Source: DATFNI01 sp963712305
Lineage (GTDB): Bacteria; Bacteroidota; Rhodothermia; Balneolales; DATFMH01
DNA length: 64,000 nt
Reading direction: 5' to 3'
Assembly (NCBI GenBank): GCA_963712305.1
Contig: CAVQHI010000001.1
Coordinates: 310,001-374,000, forward strand
In this document: positions 50,627 through 59,811 of the stretch, piece after piece
Position numbering within the stretch: position 1 is the first letter of the stretch
Layout: the number at the start of each line of letters is the position of its first letter
The notes under the pieces: model-generated
What the model was told of the DNA's origin: nothing
What the model saw: the letters and a program-made list of their open reading frames with translations, nothing else
The model's database searches: none
Translations under genes and position numbers: made by a program

Positions 50627-51601
50627 ATGGACTCACAAAAATATTTTTATTACGACGAACACGAATGTAAGTTAGTCCCGGTACATTACAGTACGCTGGA
50701 AAAAATTATCTATAACGCAAGCCTGTGGTTAATCACGGGTATTGTTATGGCGGGCATCGGTATTACCATCCTCGCATCCACAGCCGGAACGCCTGCAGAA
50801 ATTGCCCTCAAAGCAGAAAATCACGTTCTGGTCCAGCAGCTCAACAAGACGAAAAAGACTATCACGACGATCGACACAAAGATTGATTCTCTGGCAAAAA
50901 CCGACAATGAAATTTACCGCTCCGTACTTGGCATGAAGCCCATCTCATACGGAGAAAGAGAAGCGGGTGTCGGGGGCGCTGACATCTATGCTAAATTTGA
51001 TTCCTATAGTGACCCCGCTGCTCATGTGTTGAAATGGACGGCCGGCAACCTGGAAAGCATACAGCGTAAGATTAATATCCAGAAGGTCAGTTTTAACGAG
51101 ATTAAAAATTACTACAACAAGAATAAAGTTCGCCTGGCCCATACCCCCGCCATTCGTCCGGTCAAAGGTATTGTATTAAGTGGTTTCGGAATGAGATTTC
51201 ATCCGATCTTGCACCTTCGCAGAATGCATGAAGGTCTTGATTTCAGAGCAAGTGTTGGAACACCGGTTTATGCTACGGCTGATGGCATCATCAAATATGC
51301 CTCGCGTGACGGAACGTATGGCAACCTCGTTGAAATCAATCATGGTTACGGTTTCCAGACCCGCTATGCCCACCTCTCGAAATTTGCCAAGGGTATTCGT
51401 CCCGGAAAAAAGGTAAAACGTGGGGACATCATTGCCTATTCAGGCGACACGGGTCTCACAGAAGGTCCGCACCTTCATTACGAAGTCAGGATCAACGGCA
51501 CGCCGGTAAATCCGCTCTATTACCTGTTTGGAGATCTTACTCCGGAAGAATACAGCAGCTTCAAGAAAATCTCTAACGAGAATACCAGTTCGCTCGACTA
51601 A
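50627..51601 (+). CDS. M23-family peptidase (LytM-type) membrane protein
   Basis: 324 residues from the ATG at 50627; a GTG at 50609 in frame is an alternative. One transmembrane helix (about residues 28-50) and a coiled-coil stretch (about 65-85, LVQQLNKTKKTITTIDTKID) precede a C-terminal LytM domain. Zinc site: H in RRMHEGLDF with Asp four residues later, and the HLH of GPHLHYEV; these are complete, so the enzyme is probably active. Typical members cut peptidoglycan cross-links or regulate cell division. It follows hprK by about 100 bp and may be part of that transcript. An 8-bp inverted pair ATGCAGGG/CCCTGCAT lies between hprK and this start. Confidence 0.9.
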   Translation: MDSQKYFYYDEHECKLVPVHYSTLEKIIYNASLWLITGIVMAGIGITILASTAGTPAEIALKAENHVLVQQLNKTKKTITTIDTKIDSLAKTDNEIYRSVLGMKPISYGEREAGVGGADIYAKFDSYSDPAAHVLKWTAGNLESIQRKINIQKVSFNEIKNYYNKNKVRLAHTPAIRPVKGIVLSGFGMRFHPILHLRRMHEGLDFRASVGTPVYATADGIIKYASRDGTYGNLVEINHGYGFQTRYAHLSKFAKGIRPGKKVKRGDIIAYSGDTGLTEGPHLHYEVRINGTPVNPLYYLFGDLTPEEYSSFKKISNENTSSLD

Positions 51602-51704
51602 TCGGATTCAAATTTAGTCGCACTGAATGTATCGGTTCGGTATCTCGCATGATTTGAGAATAAATAACGGTGGAATAAAATCAGATTTAGTGTAATCTCA
51701 CCGT

Positions 51705-52415
51705 TTATTGATCAGATAGTTTTTGTTCCTTCCCAAAGTATCCATCTTCGATCATTTCGAATTCCCGTATGCTGTGACGAAGCCACTCCAGCATAAGTTC
51801 CTGCTTTTCTCTGTCATCCAGTTCCCATCTAATACTGCTGGCCTCGAGTTTAGCACGCAGGGCAAATAATACAAGTGCCACGCTCACTGAAATGTTGAAG
51901 CTTTCTGTAAAACCGCGCATTGGAATTACTACTCTTTTGTCCGCCTGCTTCAATACCGTATCAGAAAGGCCAACTTTCTCTGTACCAAATAAAAGAGCCA
52001 GTTTATCATCGGCCTCAAGATCACCAAGCTCGCACACCGGGTCATGAGGGGTCATTGCTATAATTTTATACCCTTTACTCTTTAGCGTTTTTATACATTT
52101 TTCTGTATTTCTTCTCCCTTGTCCCTTATACTTTTGTATCGTCAGCCACGATTCGGCGCCCCTCGTCACACGTCCACTGATATCCAATTTGTTTCTATTC
52201 TCAATTATGTGGACATCCTGTATGCCGAAACAATCACAACTGCGAAGAACGGCACTGGCATTATGAGGACGATTGATATCTTCAAGAGCAACTGTGATAT
52301 GGCGTGTACGTTTATTTAGTATGTTATTCAAAACGTCGTATCGTTTGTCAGTAATGAACTGCCGGAGATAAGAAATCCGCTCGGTTGTATCAGGCTTATG
52401 CATAGTAAAAATCAT
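51705..52415 (-). CDS. trmH: tRNA (guanosine-2'-O-)-methyltransferase TrmH, SpoU family
   Basis: About 236 residues. SPOUT signatures: ALEDINRPHNASAVLRSCDC (motif 1), ALLFGTEKVGLSD (motif 2) and VVIPMRGFTESFNISVSVAL (motif 3 with the trefoil knot). TrmH methylates guanosine-18 in tRNA. The longest frame starts at 52460, but that ATG lies inside a perfect palindrome, so I place the start at 52415 (MIFTMHKPDTTERI), which has AAAGG ten bases upstream; 52403 is another option. Family C-terminal tail (EKQELMLEWLRHSIREFEMI) is present. Convergent with the M23 gene. Confidence 0.88.
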   Translation of the reverse strand: MIFTMHKPDTTERISYLRQFITDKRYDVLNNILNKRTRHITVALEDINRPHNASAVLRSCDCFGIQDVHIIENRNKLDISGRVTRGAESWLTIQKYKGQGRRNTEKCIKTLKSKGYKIIAMTPHDPVCELGDLEADDKLALLFGTEKVGLSDTVLKQADKRVVIPMRGFTESFNISVSVALVLFALRAKLEASSIRWELDDREKQELMLEWLRHSIREFEMIEDGYFGKEQKLSDQ

Positions 52416-52426
52416 CAAGTGAATGC

Positions 52427-52462
52427 CTTTGATTTTCAAAATAACATTTTTGAAAATCAAAG
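52427..52462. promoter_or_regulatory. Perfect 15-bp inverted repeat upstream of trmH
   Basis: CTTTGATTTTCAAAA, spacer TAACAT, then TTTTGAAAATCAAAG. It lies just before the trmH start and could be an operator or a leader hairpin. A similar arm length and spacer length (15+6+15) occur at 47273-47308, but the sequences differ. Confidence 0.6.
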
Positions 52463-52584
52463 ATAATTCTCCAACTGAGGCATGTTTGCAAACCTCGCAG
52501 GATTTATTTGTATTATTTTCATGTTTTGACTTTAATAAGTAATAACTAACTGTTATTTATGTCGATCACAAATGGAGGCTTCCT

Positions 52585-53022
52585 ATGTTAGTAACCGATC
52601 TGCTTCGAAAAAAAGGAAACAATGTATACGTGATACACCCCGATTCAACTGTTTATGAAGCCATCTCCAAAATGGCCGAAAAGAATATCGGCGCTCTTGT
52701 CGTTATGGACGATATGGAAGTGGTAGGAATGATATCGGAGCGCGACTATGCAAAGAAAGTAATCCTAAAGGGTCGTACCTCACAGGAAACCAAAGTCCGT
52801 GAAATAATGTCGCCTAAGGTTTATTATGTCACACCTGACAAGTCCATTGAGGAGTGCATGGCGTTGATGACCAATCACAAATTTCGTCATTGTCCTGTCA
52901 TCCATGACAATAAACTTCTTGGATTAATATCAATTGGTGACCTTGTTAAAGAAATTATTTCTACCCAGAAAGTCGAAATCGATCATTTGACCAACTATAT
53001 TTCCAACAAGTACCCAGCGTGA
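52585..53022 (+). CDS. Protein with two CBS domains
   Basis: 145 residues, consisting only of a CBS pair: first about 8-65 (VYVIHPDSTVYEAISKMAEK, GMISERDYAKKVILKG), second about 75-135 (VYYVTPDKSIEECMALMTNH, LGLISIGDLVKEIIS). Such stand-alone pairs bind adenosine nucleotides or SAM and usually regulate a partner protein. A good Shine-Dalgarno GGAGG is at 52574-52578. The next gene follows 43 bp later on the same strand; a functional link is not evident. Confidence 0.92.
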   Translation: MLVTDLLRKKGNNVYVIHPDSTVYEAISKMAEKNIGALVVMDDMEVVGMISERDYAKKVILKGRTSQETKVREIMSPKVYYVTPDKSIEECMALMTNHKFRHCPVIHDNKLLGLISIGDLVKEIISTQKVEIDHLTNYISNKYPA

Positions 53023-53065
53023 AAAATATATTTTCTCCCACGCATTTTAGTCACTAACAATCAGC

Positions 53066-53821
53066 ATGGCACTCCATTTCCGGATAAAATCAAATCTTAT
53101 AGGGTTTGCCCTATCACTATGTTTATCAGTAACTGTACAGGCACAGACCGTTGAAAACGTTATTAGCCATAATCTTGCCGCGAGAGGCGGACTGAAACAA
53201 ATTGAGAAGGTTCATTCGATTCAAATGTCCGGTTATGCGAACATGAATGGTATTAGTGCGCCATTCATCATCTTCATGGAGAGACCTGAGAAGCTACGTA
53301 TTGAACTTACGATGCGTAACGATACGATCGTTCAGGCTTATGACGGCCACAATGGCTGGGCAAAAATTCCGCAGGGTGACCGATCTGTCATCCAGTCAAT
53401 GACTCCAACGGAAGCCCGGTCATTAAAAGAACAGGCCGATTTTGACGGACCTCTTGTAAATTACAAGCAGAAGCACAATAAAGTAGCACTACAAGGGAAG
53501 GCCATGGTTGACTCCATTGATTCGTACAAGTTAATCGTACAGAATCCGAAAGGAGACAAAACAACAATGTTTGTCGATAGTCGAACCTATCACATCATCC
53601 GTGAGGTTACACGTAAAAAAATGTCTGCGACCAATCCTGTTTCTTCTTACATGGCTGAAATTGAAACCAACTATGGGGATTTTCGAAAAATACAGGGACT
53701 AATTTTACCTTATAGCATTGAAACCCTGGTTGACGGGAATAAGATCTCAAGTCTTAAAATCAATAGCATTCACCTGAACACCTCATTCCCGGACTCCCTA
53801 TTTACGAAACCGGCACCATAG
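53066..53821 (+). CDS. Secreted LolA-like / outer-membrane lipoprotein-sorting fold protein
   Basis: 251 residues. Signal peptide 1-27 (ending VQAQTV). The mature part resembles the LolA/LolB-like half-barrel family often annotated as outer membrane lipoprotein-sorting protein: VENVISHNLAARGGLKQIEK, ERPEKLRIELTMRND, AYDGHNGWAKIPQGD, TMFVDSRTYHIIREVTRKK. The N-x-AARGG start is typical of the Bacteroidota branch, whose ligand is unknown and which is not the housekeeping LolA. It could bind lipid or a lipoprotein acyl chain. No lipobox. Confidence 0.75.
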   Translation: MALHFRIKSNLIGFALSLCLSVTVQAQTVENVISHNLAARGGLKQIEKVHSIQMSGYANMNGISAPFIIFMERPEKLRIELTMRNDTIVQAYDGHNGWAKIPQGDRSVIQSMTPTEARSLKEQADFDGPLVNYKQKHNKVALQGKAMVDSIDSYKLIVQNPKGDKTTMFVDSRTYHIIREVTRKKMSATNPVSSYMAEIETNYGDFRKIQGLILPYSIETLVDGNKISSLKINSIHLNTSFPDSLFTKPAP

Positions 53822-53825
53822 TCAA

Positions 53826-54788
53826 CTACCCGATCGTGGTCGTTGTTTTTTTGATTTTACAGATGAAAAATCCCTCATAACTATGATCAGGCAATATCCT
53901 GCGAGCTCGTTCTGTTTGAGGATTAAATCTCTTGCTTTTCCAGGTTGTTAACCCTGGTGTCCAATTTGTACCCTCTGGCATATCTATTTCTTCGATCGAC
54001 AGTCGGCCATCAAACTTTTGCATTATACGGTCAACCACACCCTCATTCTCTTCCGGTGCAAATGTACAAGTCGAATATACCAGTGATCCACCGGGTTTGA
54101 GGCATTGAACTGCGGAGAATAGCAGCCGGCTCTGTTTTCTCACCATCTCCTTGATCTTACGCATGGACCAATATCGGTATGTCTCAGGATCGGTTTCCAT
54201 GAACCGCCCCTCTGTGGAACATGGAGCATCGAGCAGAACATGATCGAAGGTCTCCATGTTACGTTTCCAGACTTTTTCGCCGTCGCCCATAAACGTCTTT
54301 ACGAAACCTGCTCCATTCTTCTGAAGGTTATCCTTAAGCTTATAAAACCGTTTACGAACTTTCTCAACAGCTAATAGCTGTCCCATGTCACCGGTCATTT
54401 CCGCAAGTTGGAGAGTTTTACTGCCGGGTGCGGCGGTAAGATCGAGAACCCGATCATCTTGTGTGGGAGCCAGTATCACCGGCGGAATCATACTGGATAT
54501 GTTTTGAACGTATATTTCGCCCTTCTCAAACTCTGCTGAACCAATCAACAGATCTCTCTGACCAGATTTAACACCCCAGACATTGTCTAACCCCTCAACA
54601 AGTTGTAGATCAAGTCCAAGATCTGTAAGTCTTTTGATTGATTCAATATCACCACCATTCAATTTATTCAGACGAAAAGACGTCATCTTCTCTTCAGAGA
54701 ATGTAGATAATACGGAATTGCACAACCCGGGTTCAAGAATTGCACATAATCTCTCAATAAACGGCTCCGGAAGCCGTGATGAAATCAT
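53826..54788 (-). CDS. RsmB/NOP-family RNA cytosine-C5 methyltransferase
   Basis: 320 residues. SAM site VLDLTAAPGSKTLQLAEM and two catalytic cysteines, Cys190 (LLDAPCSTEGRF) and Cys241 (VYSTCTFAPEENEGVV), the pair that defines RNA m5C methyltransferases. Length and lack of a PUA or long N-terminal domain fit the YebU/RsmF-like short forms that act on 16S rRNA or tRNA; the exact base is not predictable. The stop is 4 bp past the end of the convergent LolA-like gene. Confidence 0.9.
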   Translation of the reverse strand: MISSRLPEPFIERLCAILEPGLCNSVLSTFSEEKMTSFRLNKLNGGDIESIKRLTDLGLDLQLVEGLDNVWGVKSGQRDLLIGSAEFEKGEIYVQNISSMIPPVILAPTQDDRVLDLTAAPGSKTLQLAEMTGDMGQLLAVEKVRKRFYKLKDNLQKNGAGFVKTFMGDGEKVWKRNMETFDHVLLDAPCSTEGRFMETDPETYRYWSMRKIKEMVRKQSRLLFSAVQCLKPGGSLVYSTCTFAPEENEGVVDRIMQKFDGRLSIEEIDMPEGTNWTPGLTTWKSKRFNPQTERARRILPDHSYEGFFICKIKKTTTTIG

Positions 54789-54828
54789 TCGGGCAAGATG
54801 CTTTTAGACACTATTATCAGCGAAGCAA

Positions 54829-55581
54829 TCAGTCAGGACAATTCAGGCGAAAGCCTTCGCCCCTGATGGTCTCGATCAAATCCTCATCGAGTTCTGAACG
54901 CATTTTTTTGCGTAAATAGCTGATATATACGTTCACAAAGTTTGTCTGAGTATCAAAATAGATGTGCCAGACATTCTCGGAGAGTTCCTGCCTCGATACA
55001 ACTTCGTTCTTGTGTTTCAAAAAGTATGCCAGCAGATTGAACTCGTTGTTTGTCAGAAAGATCAGTTTGTCTTTGATCTTGAATTCACGATTCAGCAAGT
55101 CTAGTTTAAGAGATCCGCAATTGAGAACTTCTTTGCGTTCGGCATTTTCGACTTGTTTCTTACGGCGGGCAATCGTTTTGATACGGGCAACCAACTCTTT
55201 AAAATCAAAGGGTTTGGTTACATAATCATCCGCGCCATATTCAAATCCCTCAACTTTGACATCCACCTTTTTGGTACCTGTCAGGAAAATCAGAGGGGTA
55301 TCAACCCCATTCTCCCTGAGGTTTTTCAATACTTCCAGACCAGAAGTATCGGGCAAGTCAATGTCCATAAGGATGCAGTCAAAATCATTTTCCAAAGCAA
55401 ATTTCAAACCCTCATTACCCATGCCAGAATCGACGACGTCAAATTCATGGTTCTTCAGATAAGTCTTGAGTACACTACGGATTGATTCTTCGTCCTCAAC
55501 AACTAATATTCTCATGTTGGTAGTTTTATCGCTATTGTTAGCAAGATCAACTGGATCGTTTGTGCCGTATTTGGTATCCAT
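54829..55581 (-). CDS. OmpR-family response regulator (orphan)
   Basis: 250 residues; MRILVVEDEE at 55515 is a likely alternative start because receivers normally begin there. Receiver phospho-acceptor Asp73 (CILMDIDLPDTSG), switch Thr (IFLTGTKK), Lys (VTKPFDFKEL); winged helix from about residue 150 (FLTNNEFNLLAYFLKHKNEV, NFVNVYISYLRKKM, TIRGEGFRLN). No kinase gene is adjacent. It may answer to a kinase elsewhere; it is a candidate for the ATTCAGA repeat at 42.6 kb only by family. Confidence 0.9.
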   Translation of the reverse strand: MDTKYGTNDPVDLANNSDKTTNMRILVVEDEESIRSVLKTYLKNHEFDVVDSGMGNEGLKFALENDFDCILMDIDLPDTSGLEVLKNLRENGVDTPLIFLTGTKKVDVKVEGFEYGADDYVTKPFDFKELVARIKTIARRKKQVENAERKEVLNCGSLKLDLLNREFKIKDKLIFLTNNEFNLLAYFLKHKNEVVSRQELSENVWHIYFDTQTNFVNVYISYLRKKMRSELDEDLIETIRGEGFRLNCPD

Positions 55582-55672
55582 ATAACGACTCTATAACCTT
55601 ATGATGCCTTGGGTTAAATTTATTTCATATTATGAAATTCTACAATTTATTCACATATATAAATATCGACTT

Positions 55673-56365
55673 CTAAAGAATCTTCTTAAATCCTTCTGAT
55701 AACAACCACTTACACGATTCTTCGAGATAACTTTCCCCAAGTTTGTGTCCTTCATCCAGTAATTTCAAATCCGCGTTGATTCCTTTTTCTCTCAAAAATT
55801 CAATCTCCTTCTGCTGCGGTTCGAATAGTACATTATTATCATTTTTTCCGTGTAATGCCAATATCCTAATATGTTTGCGGTCATTCCAGTCACCGGCCAC
55901 AACTTCCGTTTTAATACGACACCCGATAAGGATCATTGCATTTGTGTGTTTCCATCGCGTCAAACCAAAATAACCGCCAACATAACCACCCATCGAATAT
56001 CCAAAAATGACAAGCCTGCTAATCGAGACAAACGACGCCAGCTGATCGACCACTCCCTGGATAAATTCGGACGTATATTCCAGCGAACGAATAAAATTAT
56101 CTCGATCGCCATCATACAAATACCATGAATATCCCCATCTCCGCCCCTTGCGGACCATCGTGTACTCCGGATACGGAGCCTGGATATACAGGTGATACGC
56201 CTCAAGATTATGCATCGATTGCGTTGCCTCAACAAAACTATCCAATTCCTGACCATACCCATGAAGGTACAGGATCATGGGCTTATTGACAGCATCACCA
56301 GTCTGATACAATCGGTACGGAACCTCTATCTTAAACGAGGTATTTCCAGAGTTTAACACTTCCAT
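55673..56365 (-). CDS. Alpha/beta hydrolase (carboxylesterase/phospholipase-like)
   Basis: 230 residues. Nucleophile Ser124 in FGYSMGGYVG (G-x-S-x-G), Asp176 in LHGKNDNNV and His207 in LDEGHKLG give a complete triad; oxyanion-hole HGYGQ near residue 35. It resembles the short carboxylesterase / dienelactone-hydrolase-like group. Substrate unknown. It follows trkA by 9 bp, so it is probably co-transcribed with trkH-trkA although no functional link is known. Confidence 0.82.
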   Translation of the reverse strand: MEVLNSGNTSFKIEVPYRLYQTGDAVNKPMILYLHGYGQELDSFVEATQSMHNLEAYHLYIQAPYPEYTMVRKGRRWGYSWYLYDGDRDNFIRSLEYTSEFIQGVVDQLASFVSISRLVIFGYSMGGYVGGYFGLTRWKHTNAMILIGCRIKTEVVAGDWNDRKHIRILALHGKNDNNVLFEPQQKEIEFLREKGINADLKLLDEGHKLGESYLEESCKWLLSEGFKKIL

Positions 56366-56374
56366 GAGGACTCA

Positions 56375-57082
56375 TTATCTATTTGTGGTACTCAGCATCT
56401 TGTTGATGCTCTTTTCGCTGCCCACAACTACCAGCTTGTCTCCTTTCACGATACGTGTGTCGCCAGTCAGCACTCCTAAAACTTCAAAATTCTCGTTGGA
56501 ATCATCTTCTATCTCAGGCAACAACGGTCGCTTAATGGTTATGAGGTTTACATTATACCTGCTGCGTAGATTTAATTCCTGCAATGTATGATTGTACATG
56601 GTCTTTGGCGAGTCCAGTTCGAAAATCGCCAGATCTTCGGTCAGTTCAAAGACATCGCGAACACTGGAGTGAAGCAATGCAATGGCCATTCGTTCACCCA
56701 CCTGCTTCTCGGGATGAATAACTTGCCGAATACCAATCTTTTTCAGGATGGTCTCCTGTGTCTCATTGCTTGCCCTGGCAATGATCCTTTTGACACCTGC
56801 ATTCAGCAGCTCCATAGCAATCAAAACAACCGGTTCGAACACTTCTCCAATAGCAATCACAACAACATCAACATTGGTGACGCCATGGGCCAATAATTGT
56901 TCCGGATCTGTAGCATCGAAACATATTGCCTCCGCAACGTATCTTTTGATGGCCTCAATGCGTTCGATATCATGATCGATGGCCATTACAAAGGCCCCCT
57001 TTTCTGCCAGTGTCCGGGCAAGTGAAAAGCCGAAGGCACCCAGACCTATAACTGCAAATTGTGTATCTTTTTCCCTAGCCAT
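56375..57082 (-). CDS. trkA: Potassium uptake regulatory protein TrkA/KtrA
   Basis: 235 residues. A single RCK unit: NAD/ATP-binding Rossmann part with GLGAFGFSLARTLAEKGAFV and acidic Asp at the end of strand 2 (AIDHD), then an RCK_C domain (about 145-230: LNLRSRYNVNLITIKRPLLP, RIVKGDKLVVVGSEKSI). It gates the TrkH channel encoded immediately upstream (31-bp gap). One RCK unit, as in KtrA, rather than the tandem TrkA of E. coli. Confidence 0.93.
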   Translation of the reverse strand: MAREKDTQFAVIGLGAFGFSLARTLAEKGAFVMAIDHDIERIEAIKRYVAEAICFDATDPEQLLAHGVTNVDVVVIAIGEVFEPVVLIAMELLNAGVKRIIARASNETQETILKKIGIRQVIHPEKQVGERMAIALLHSSVRDVFELTEDLAIFELDSPKTMYNHTLQELNLRSRYNVNLITIKRPLLPEIEDDSNENFEVLGVLTGDTRIVKGDKLVVVGSEKSINKMLSTTNR

Positions 57083-57113
57083 TCCTGAGAATTATTTTTA
57101 CAGATTAAAACAA

Positions 57114-58982
57114 TTACGAAACAAGTACCGACTCTTTCGGATACCTGTATTTTCTCTTATCTATTTTCTTGGCAAACGCCACAGCCAGTGTGATGCTTCC
57201 TACACGTCCTGTGTACATGGAAAGAACGAGAATGATCTTGCCGATGCTGTCAAGATGCGGTGTCACTCCGCGTGACAATCCAACCGTCGCAAAAGCAGAA
57301 ATTTCTTCAAATAAAAGATCAACAAAATTATTATGCTCAAAAACCGTGAGCAAAAGTGTACTTCCAAAAACCAGCGTCACACCCAATAAGAGCGCGGTCA
57401 AAGCTTCGAATACGACATCAACGGGTAACGTTTTATGAGCAACCTCTATCCGCTTGTGCCCACGTATCGTCGATCCTACAGCCAGAACAAGCACGGCAAT
57501 GGTTGTCGTTTTAATCCCGCCGCCAGTTGACCCCGGCGATGCCCCCAGAAACATGAGTATCATCATAAACATGGTTGCCGGCGGTCCAATCTTTCCAATG
57601 TCGACAGTATTGAATCCTGCAGTTCTTGTAGTAACACTCTGGAAGAAGGCAATCATGACCTTTTGGACTCCCGTATATCCGGCCATTATTCCATTCCATT
57701 CGGTAGCGATTAAGGTGACCGCGCCGGAGATAATAAGCACGAGAGTTGTTATAATTACAAGGCGTGAATGCACGGATAACCCGTAGGTACGGGGTTTGCC
57801 TCTTTTAATGTTTGATCCTAACTCCCAAATCGTCGTGAAACCCAGACCACCAAATATAATCAACAGCATCGTTGTGATGTTCACACCTGGATTTATAACG
57901 TTGACATGATCAGCCAGACTATTTGTAAATAACGAAAAACCGGCATTACAAAACGCCGACACCGCGTGAAATATGGCAAACCATGCCCTGTCAAATGGAT
58001 TTGGAATGAGCTGGCGCCAGCTGTAGTAGAAAGAAACAGCACCTATCAGTTCTATAAACAATGTTAGGCCGATAATGCGGCGCAGTGTTCCGAAGATCTC
58101 GTTGACGCTATCCTCCTGGAGTATCTCGCGCACGAATGTCATTTGTCCCACACCCAGTCCGCTGCGGAGAAATATCGCAAAAAACGTCGCAAAGGTAACG
58201 ATGCCAATCCCACCAAATTGGATCAACATCATAATCACCACCTGTCCCAAAAATGTAAAGTGTCTTGCGGTATCAACAACAATCAGCCCGGTGACACAGA
58301 CAGCACTGGTCGATGTAAATAATGCATCTACGAAAGATAATCCCTGTTCGTCGACAGTCATACGAGGCATCATCAGAACCAGGGCACCAAACAGTATTAA
58401 CAACATGAAACTGATGACCAACAGTCGTCCTGTGTTATTTTCGATATCCAGCAAAGCCGGTGTTCCCTGGATGACCTTGATAATTACCAGAAGGAAGAGA
58501 TACAACTTAACCGCACCCAAAACCCAGTCACCTGGATTTACGATACCCAATGATTCCAGAAGACCAACGTGCAGGGTAAAATCGCTAATCCAGTAAGACA
58601 GGATGATAATCACTGCAAAGACTGTTAAAACGCCCTCAAACCACCGCTTTTTAATGAACTCAAGACGACGCGAAGTCAAAATAACCCGCAGGATGAAGAA
58701 GAAAACGAATCCATGAAGCAAGCCGATTTCCAAAACCTGGTTCCACTCTCGCATATCGAAGCTGAGGCGAAAACCAAAGGGAATAAGTATCGTCAGAAAA
58801 GCGACAAATACGAGGAAAAAAGAAATAGCCTTGAGATACGGCTCCACCTTCAGATTGATTTCATAGAGTTCATCCTCTACGTTTTGCAGGGCAAGGCCGT
58901 ATTCTTTCTTAAAACTTTTTCGATAATACCGGAACAGAATCCGGAAGATTTTCAGGTACCGACTAATTTTCATAGGGAGCAA
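57114..58982 (-). CDS. trkH: Potassium uptake channel TrkH/KtrB
   Basis: 622 residues; longer than most KtrB/TrkH (about 450-490) because of an N-terminal extension of about 150 residues with four predicted membrane helices. The core has four M1-P-M2 repeats, each with a filter glycine: TSTSAVCVTGLIVVD, SAFCNAGFSLF, TTRTAGFNTVDIG and FATVGLSRGVT. It moves K+ through the inner membrane, with TrkA bound on the cytoplasmic side. First gene of trkH-trkA-hydrolase; 313 bp of spacer lies upstream. The N-terminal part may be a sensor or oligomerisation module (inference). Confidence 0.93.
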   Translation of the reverse strand: MLPMKISRYLKIFRILFRYYRKSFKKEYGLALQNVEDELYEINLKVEPYLKAISFFLVFVAFLTILIPFGFRLSFDMREWNQVLEIGLLHGFVFFFILRVILTSRRLEFIKKRWFEGVLTVFAVIIILSYWISDFTLHVGLLESLGIVNPGDWVLGAVKLYLFLLVIIKVIQGTPALLDIENNTGRLLVISFMLLILFGALVLMMPRMTVDEQGLSFVDALFTSTSAVCVTGLIVVDTARHFTFLGQVVIMMLIQFGGIGIVTFATFFAIFLRSGLGVGQMTFVREILQEDSVNEIFGTLRRIIGLTLFIELIGAVSFYYSWRQLIPNPFDRAWFAIFHAVSAFCNAGFSLFTNSLADHVNVINPGVNITTMLLIIFGGLGFTTIWELGSNIKRGKPRTYGLSVHSRLVIITTLVLIISGAVTLIATEWNGIMAGYTGVQKVMIAFFQSVTTRTAGFNTVDIGKIGPPATMFMMILMFLGASPGSTGGGIKTTTIAVLVLAVGSTIRGHKRIEVAHKTLPVDVVFEALTALLLGVTLVFGSTLLLTVFEHNNFVDLLFEEISAFATVGLSRGVTPHLDSIGKIILVLSMYTGRVGSITLAVAFAKKIDKRKYRYPKESVLVS

Positions 58983-59295
58983 TATAGCAAAGACTCATTT
59001 ATTAATCGGTTTCTCCTATCATTCAGCGAATAAACTGAAGCCGAAACAGGTAAAAACCATTCACGCCGATTCTGTATTGTATATATATCTAATAACATTC
59101 TAATGGCAACACTCGTTGCGACGCATTAACTTTTGCTGATAAGGGGGCTATCTTATAAAAATTAAAAGTATTATAGCCAATCGGGATTTGGAAAGACTGA
59201 TTGGAGACAATGGTGTAAAATTTTAGTCTGTGTTTTGGAAAGTAGTCGTTCATTTATTCAAACAATTTGAGGTTCGGGGTTAGAGTATATCTGAC
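58983..59295. other. 313-bp divergent spacer
   Basis: Between trkH and the PH-like gene. One weak hairpin, GGCTAT (59146-59151) with ATAGCC (59173-59178) around an AT-rich loop. No gene or repeat is apparent. A K+- or c-di-AMP-responsive element was looked for but cannot be supported. Confidence 0.5.
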
Positions 59296-59787
59296 ATGAG
59301 GGAGATCAAAATATCTTTAATAGAGCCACCTACGTCGCTTCAGGGCCGTTTTCTACGGATTTTTCTGTTGCCCCTGATCGGATTGGGTTATTTTACGATC
59401 GGCCTGTCCGATTACCTCTCTTCGCATCATGAAGATCATTGGGTTGGCATATTAGTCACACCTTATTTTCTGTTCACTTTTGCGCTGGTTCTGCAGGGAT
59501 ATATTCTTCGTTACTCCGATAAAAACAATTATGTAGCTTTTCAAAGGGAATACATCATCCTTAAAAAACCTTTTCGGCGAAAAAAAATTATTCCCGTTGA
59601 TCAGATTCATGATATGTATCTGACCAAACAACATGTCATCATCAAATTGCACACACTTGAAAAAATTAAAGCGAAATATTTTCTAACCTTTGAGCATATC
59701 GAAACTTTCAAGCAGACAATAGCTGAATATCTTGGAAAGCCCGATACATCTGTTATTGCATCGCATGCCAAATATTTAAAAATCTAA
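59296..59787 (+). CDS. Small membrane protein with PH-like domain
   Basis: 163 residues. Two hydrophobic helices (about 20-40 and 50-70) are followed by a cytoplasmic-looking beta-rich part (NYVAFQREYIILKKPFRRKK, IIPVDQIHDMYLTKQHVIIK) similar to bacterial PH (bPH2/YdbT-like) domains, in which a basic strand meets the membrane. The basic run RRKK could bind lipid headgroups. Function unknown. Single plus-strand gene converging with the DUF4837 gene. Confidence 0.6.
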   Translation: MREIKISLIEPPTSLQGRFLRIFLLPLIGLGYFTIGLSDYLSSHHEDHWVGILVTPYFLFTFALVLQGYILRYSDKNNYVAFQREYIILKKPFRRKKIIPVDQIHDMYLTKQHVIIKLHTLEKIKAKYFLTFEHIETFKQTIAEYLGKPDTSVIASHAKYLKI

Positions 59788-59811
59788 AAACATCCTGATT
59801 TAGACCGCTGA

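Noticed and set aside
59146..59178. GGCTAT/ATAGCC hairpin upstream of the PH-like gene as a c-di-AMP (ydaO-type) riboswitch
   Set aside because: The spacer is too short and lacks the conserved ydaO core sequences; it is only a weak AT-rich stem.
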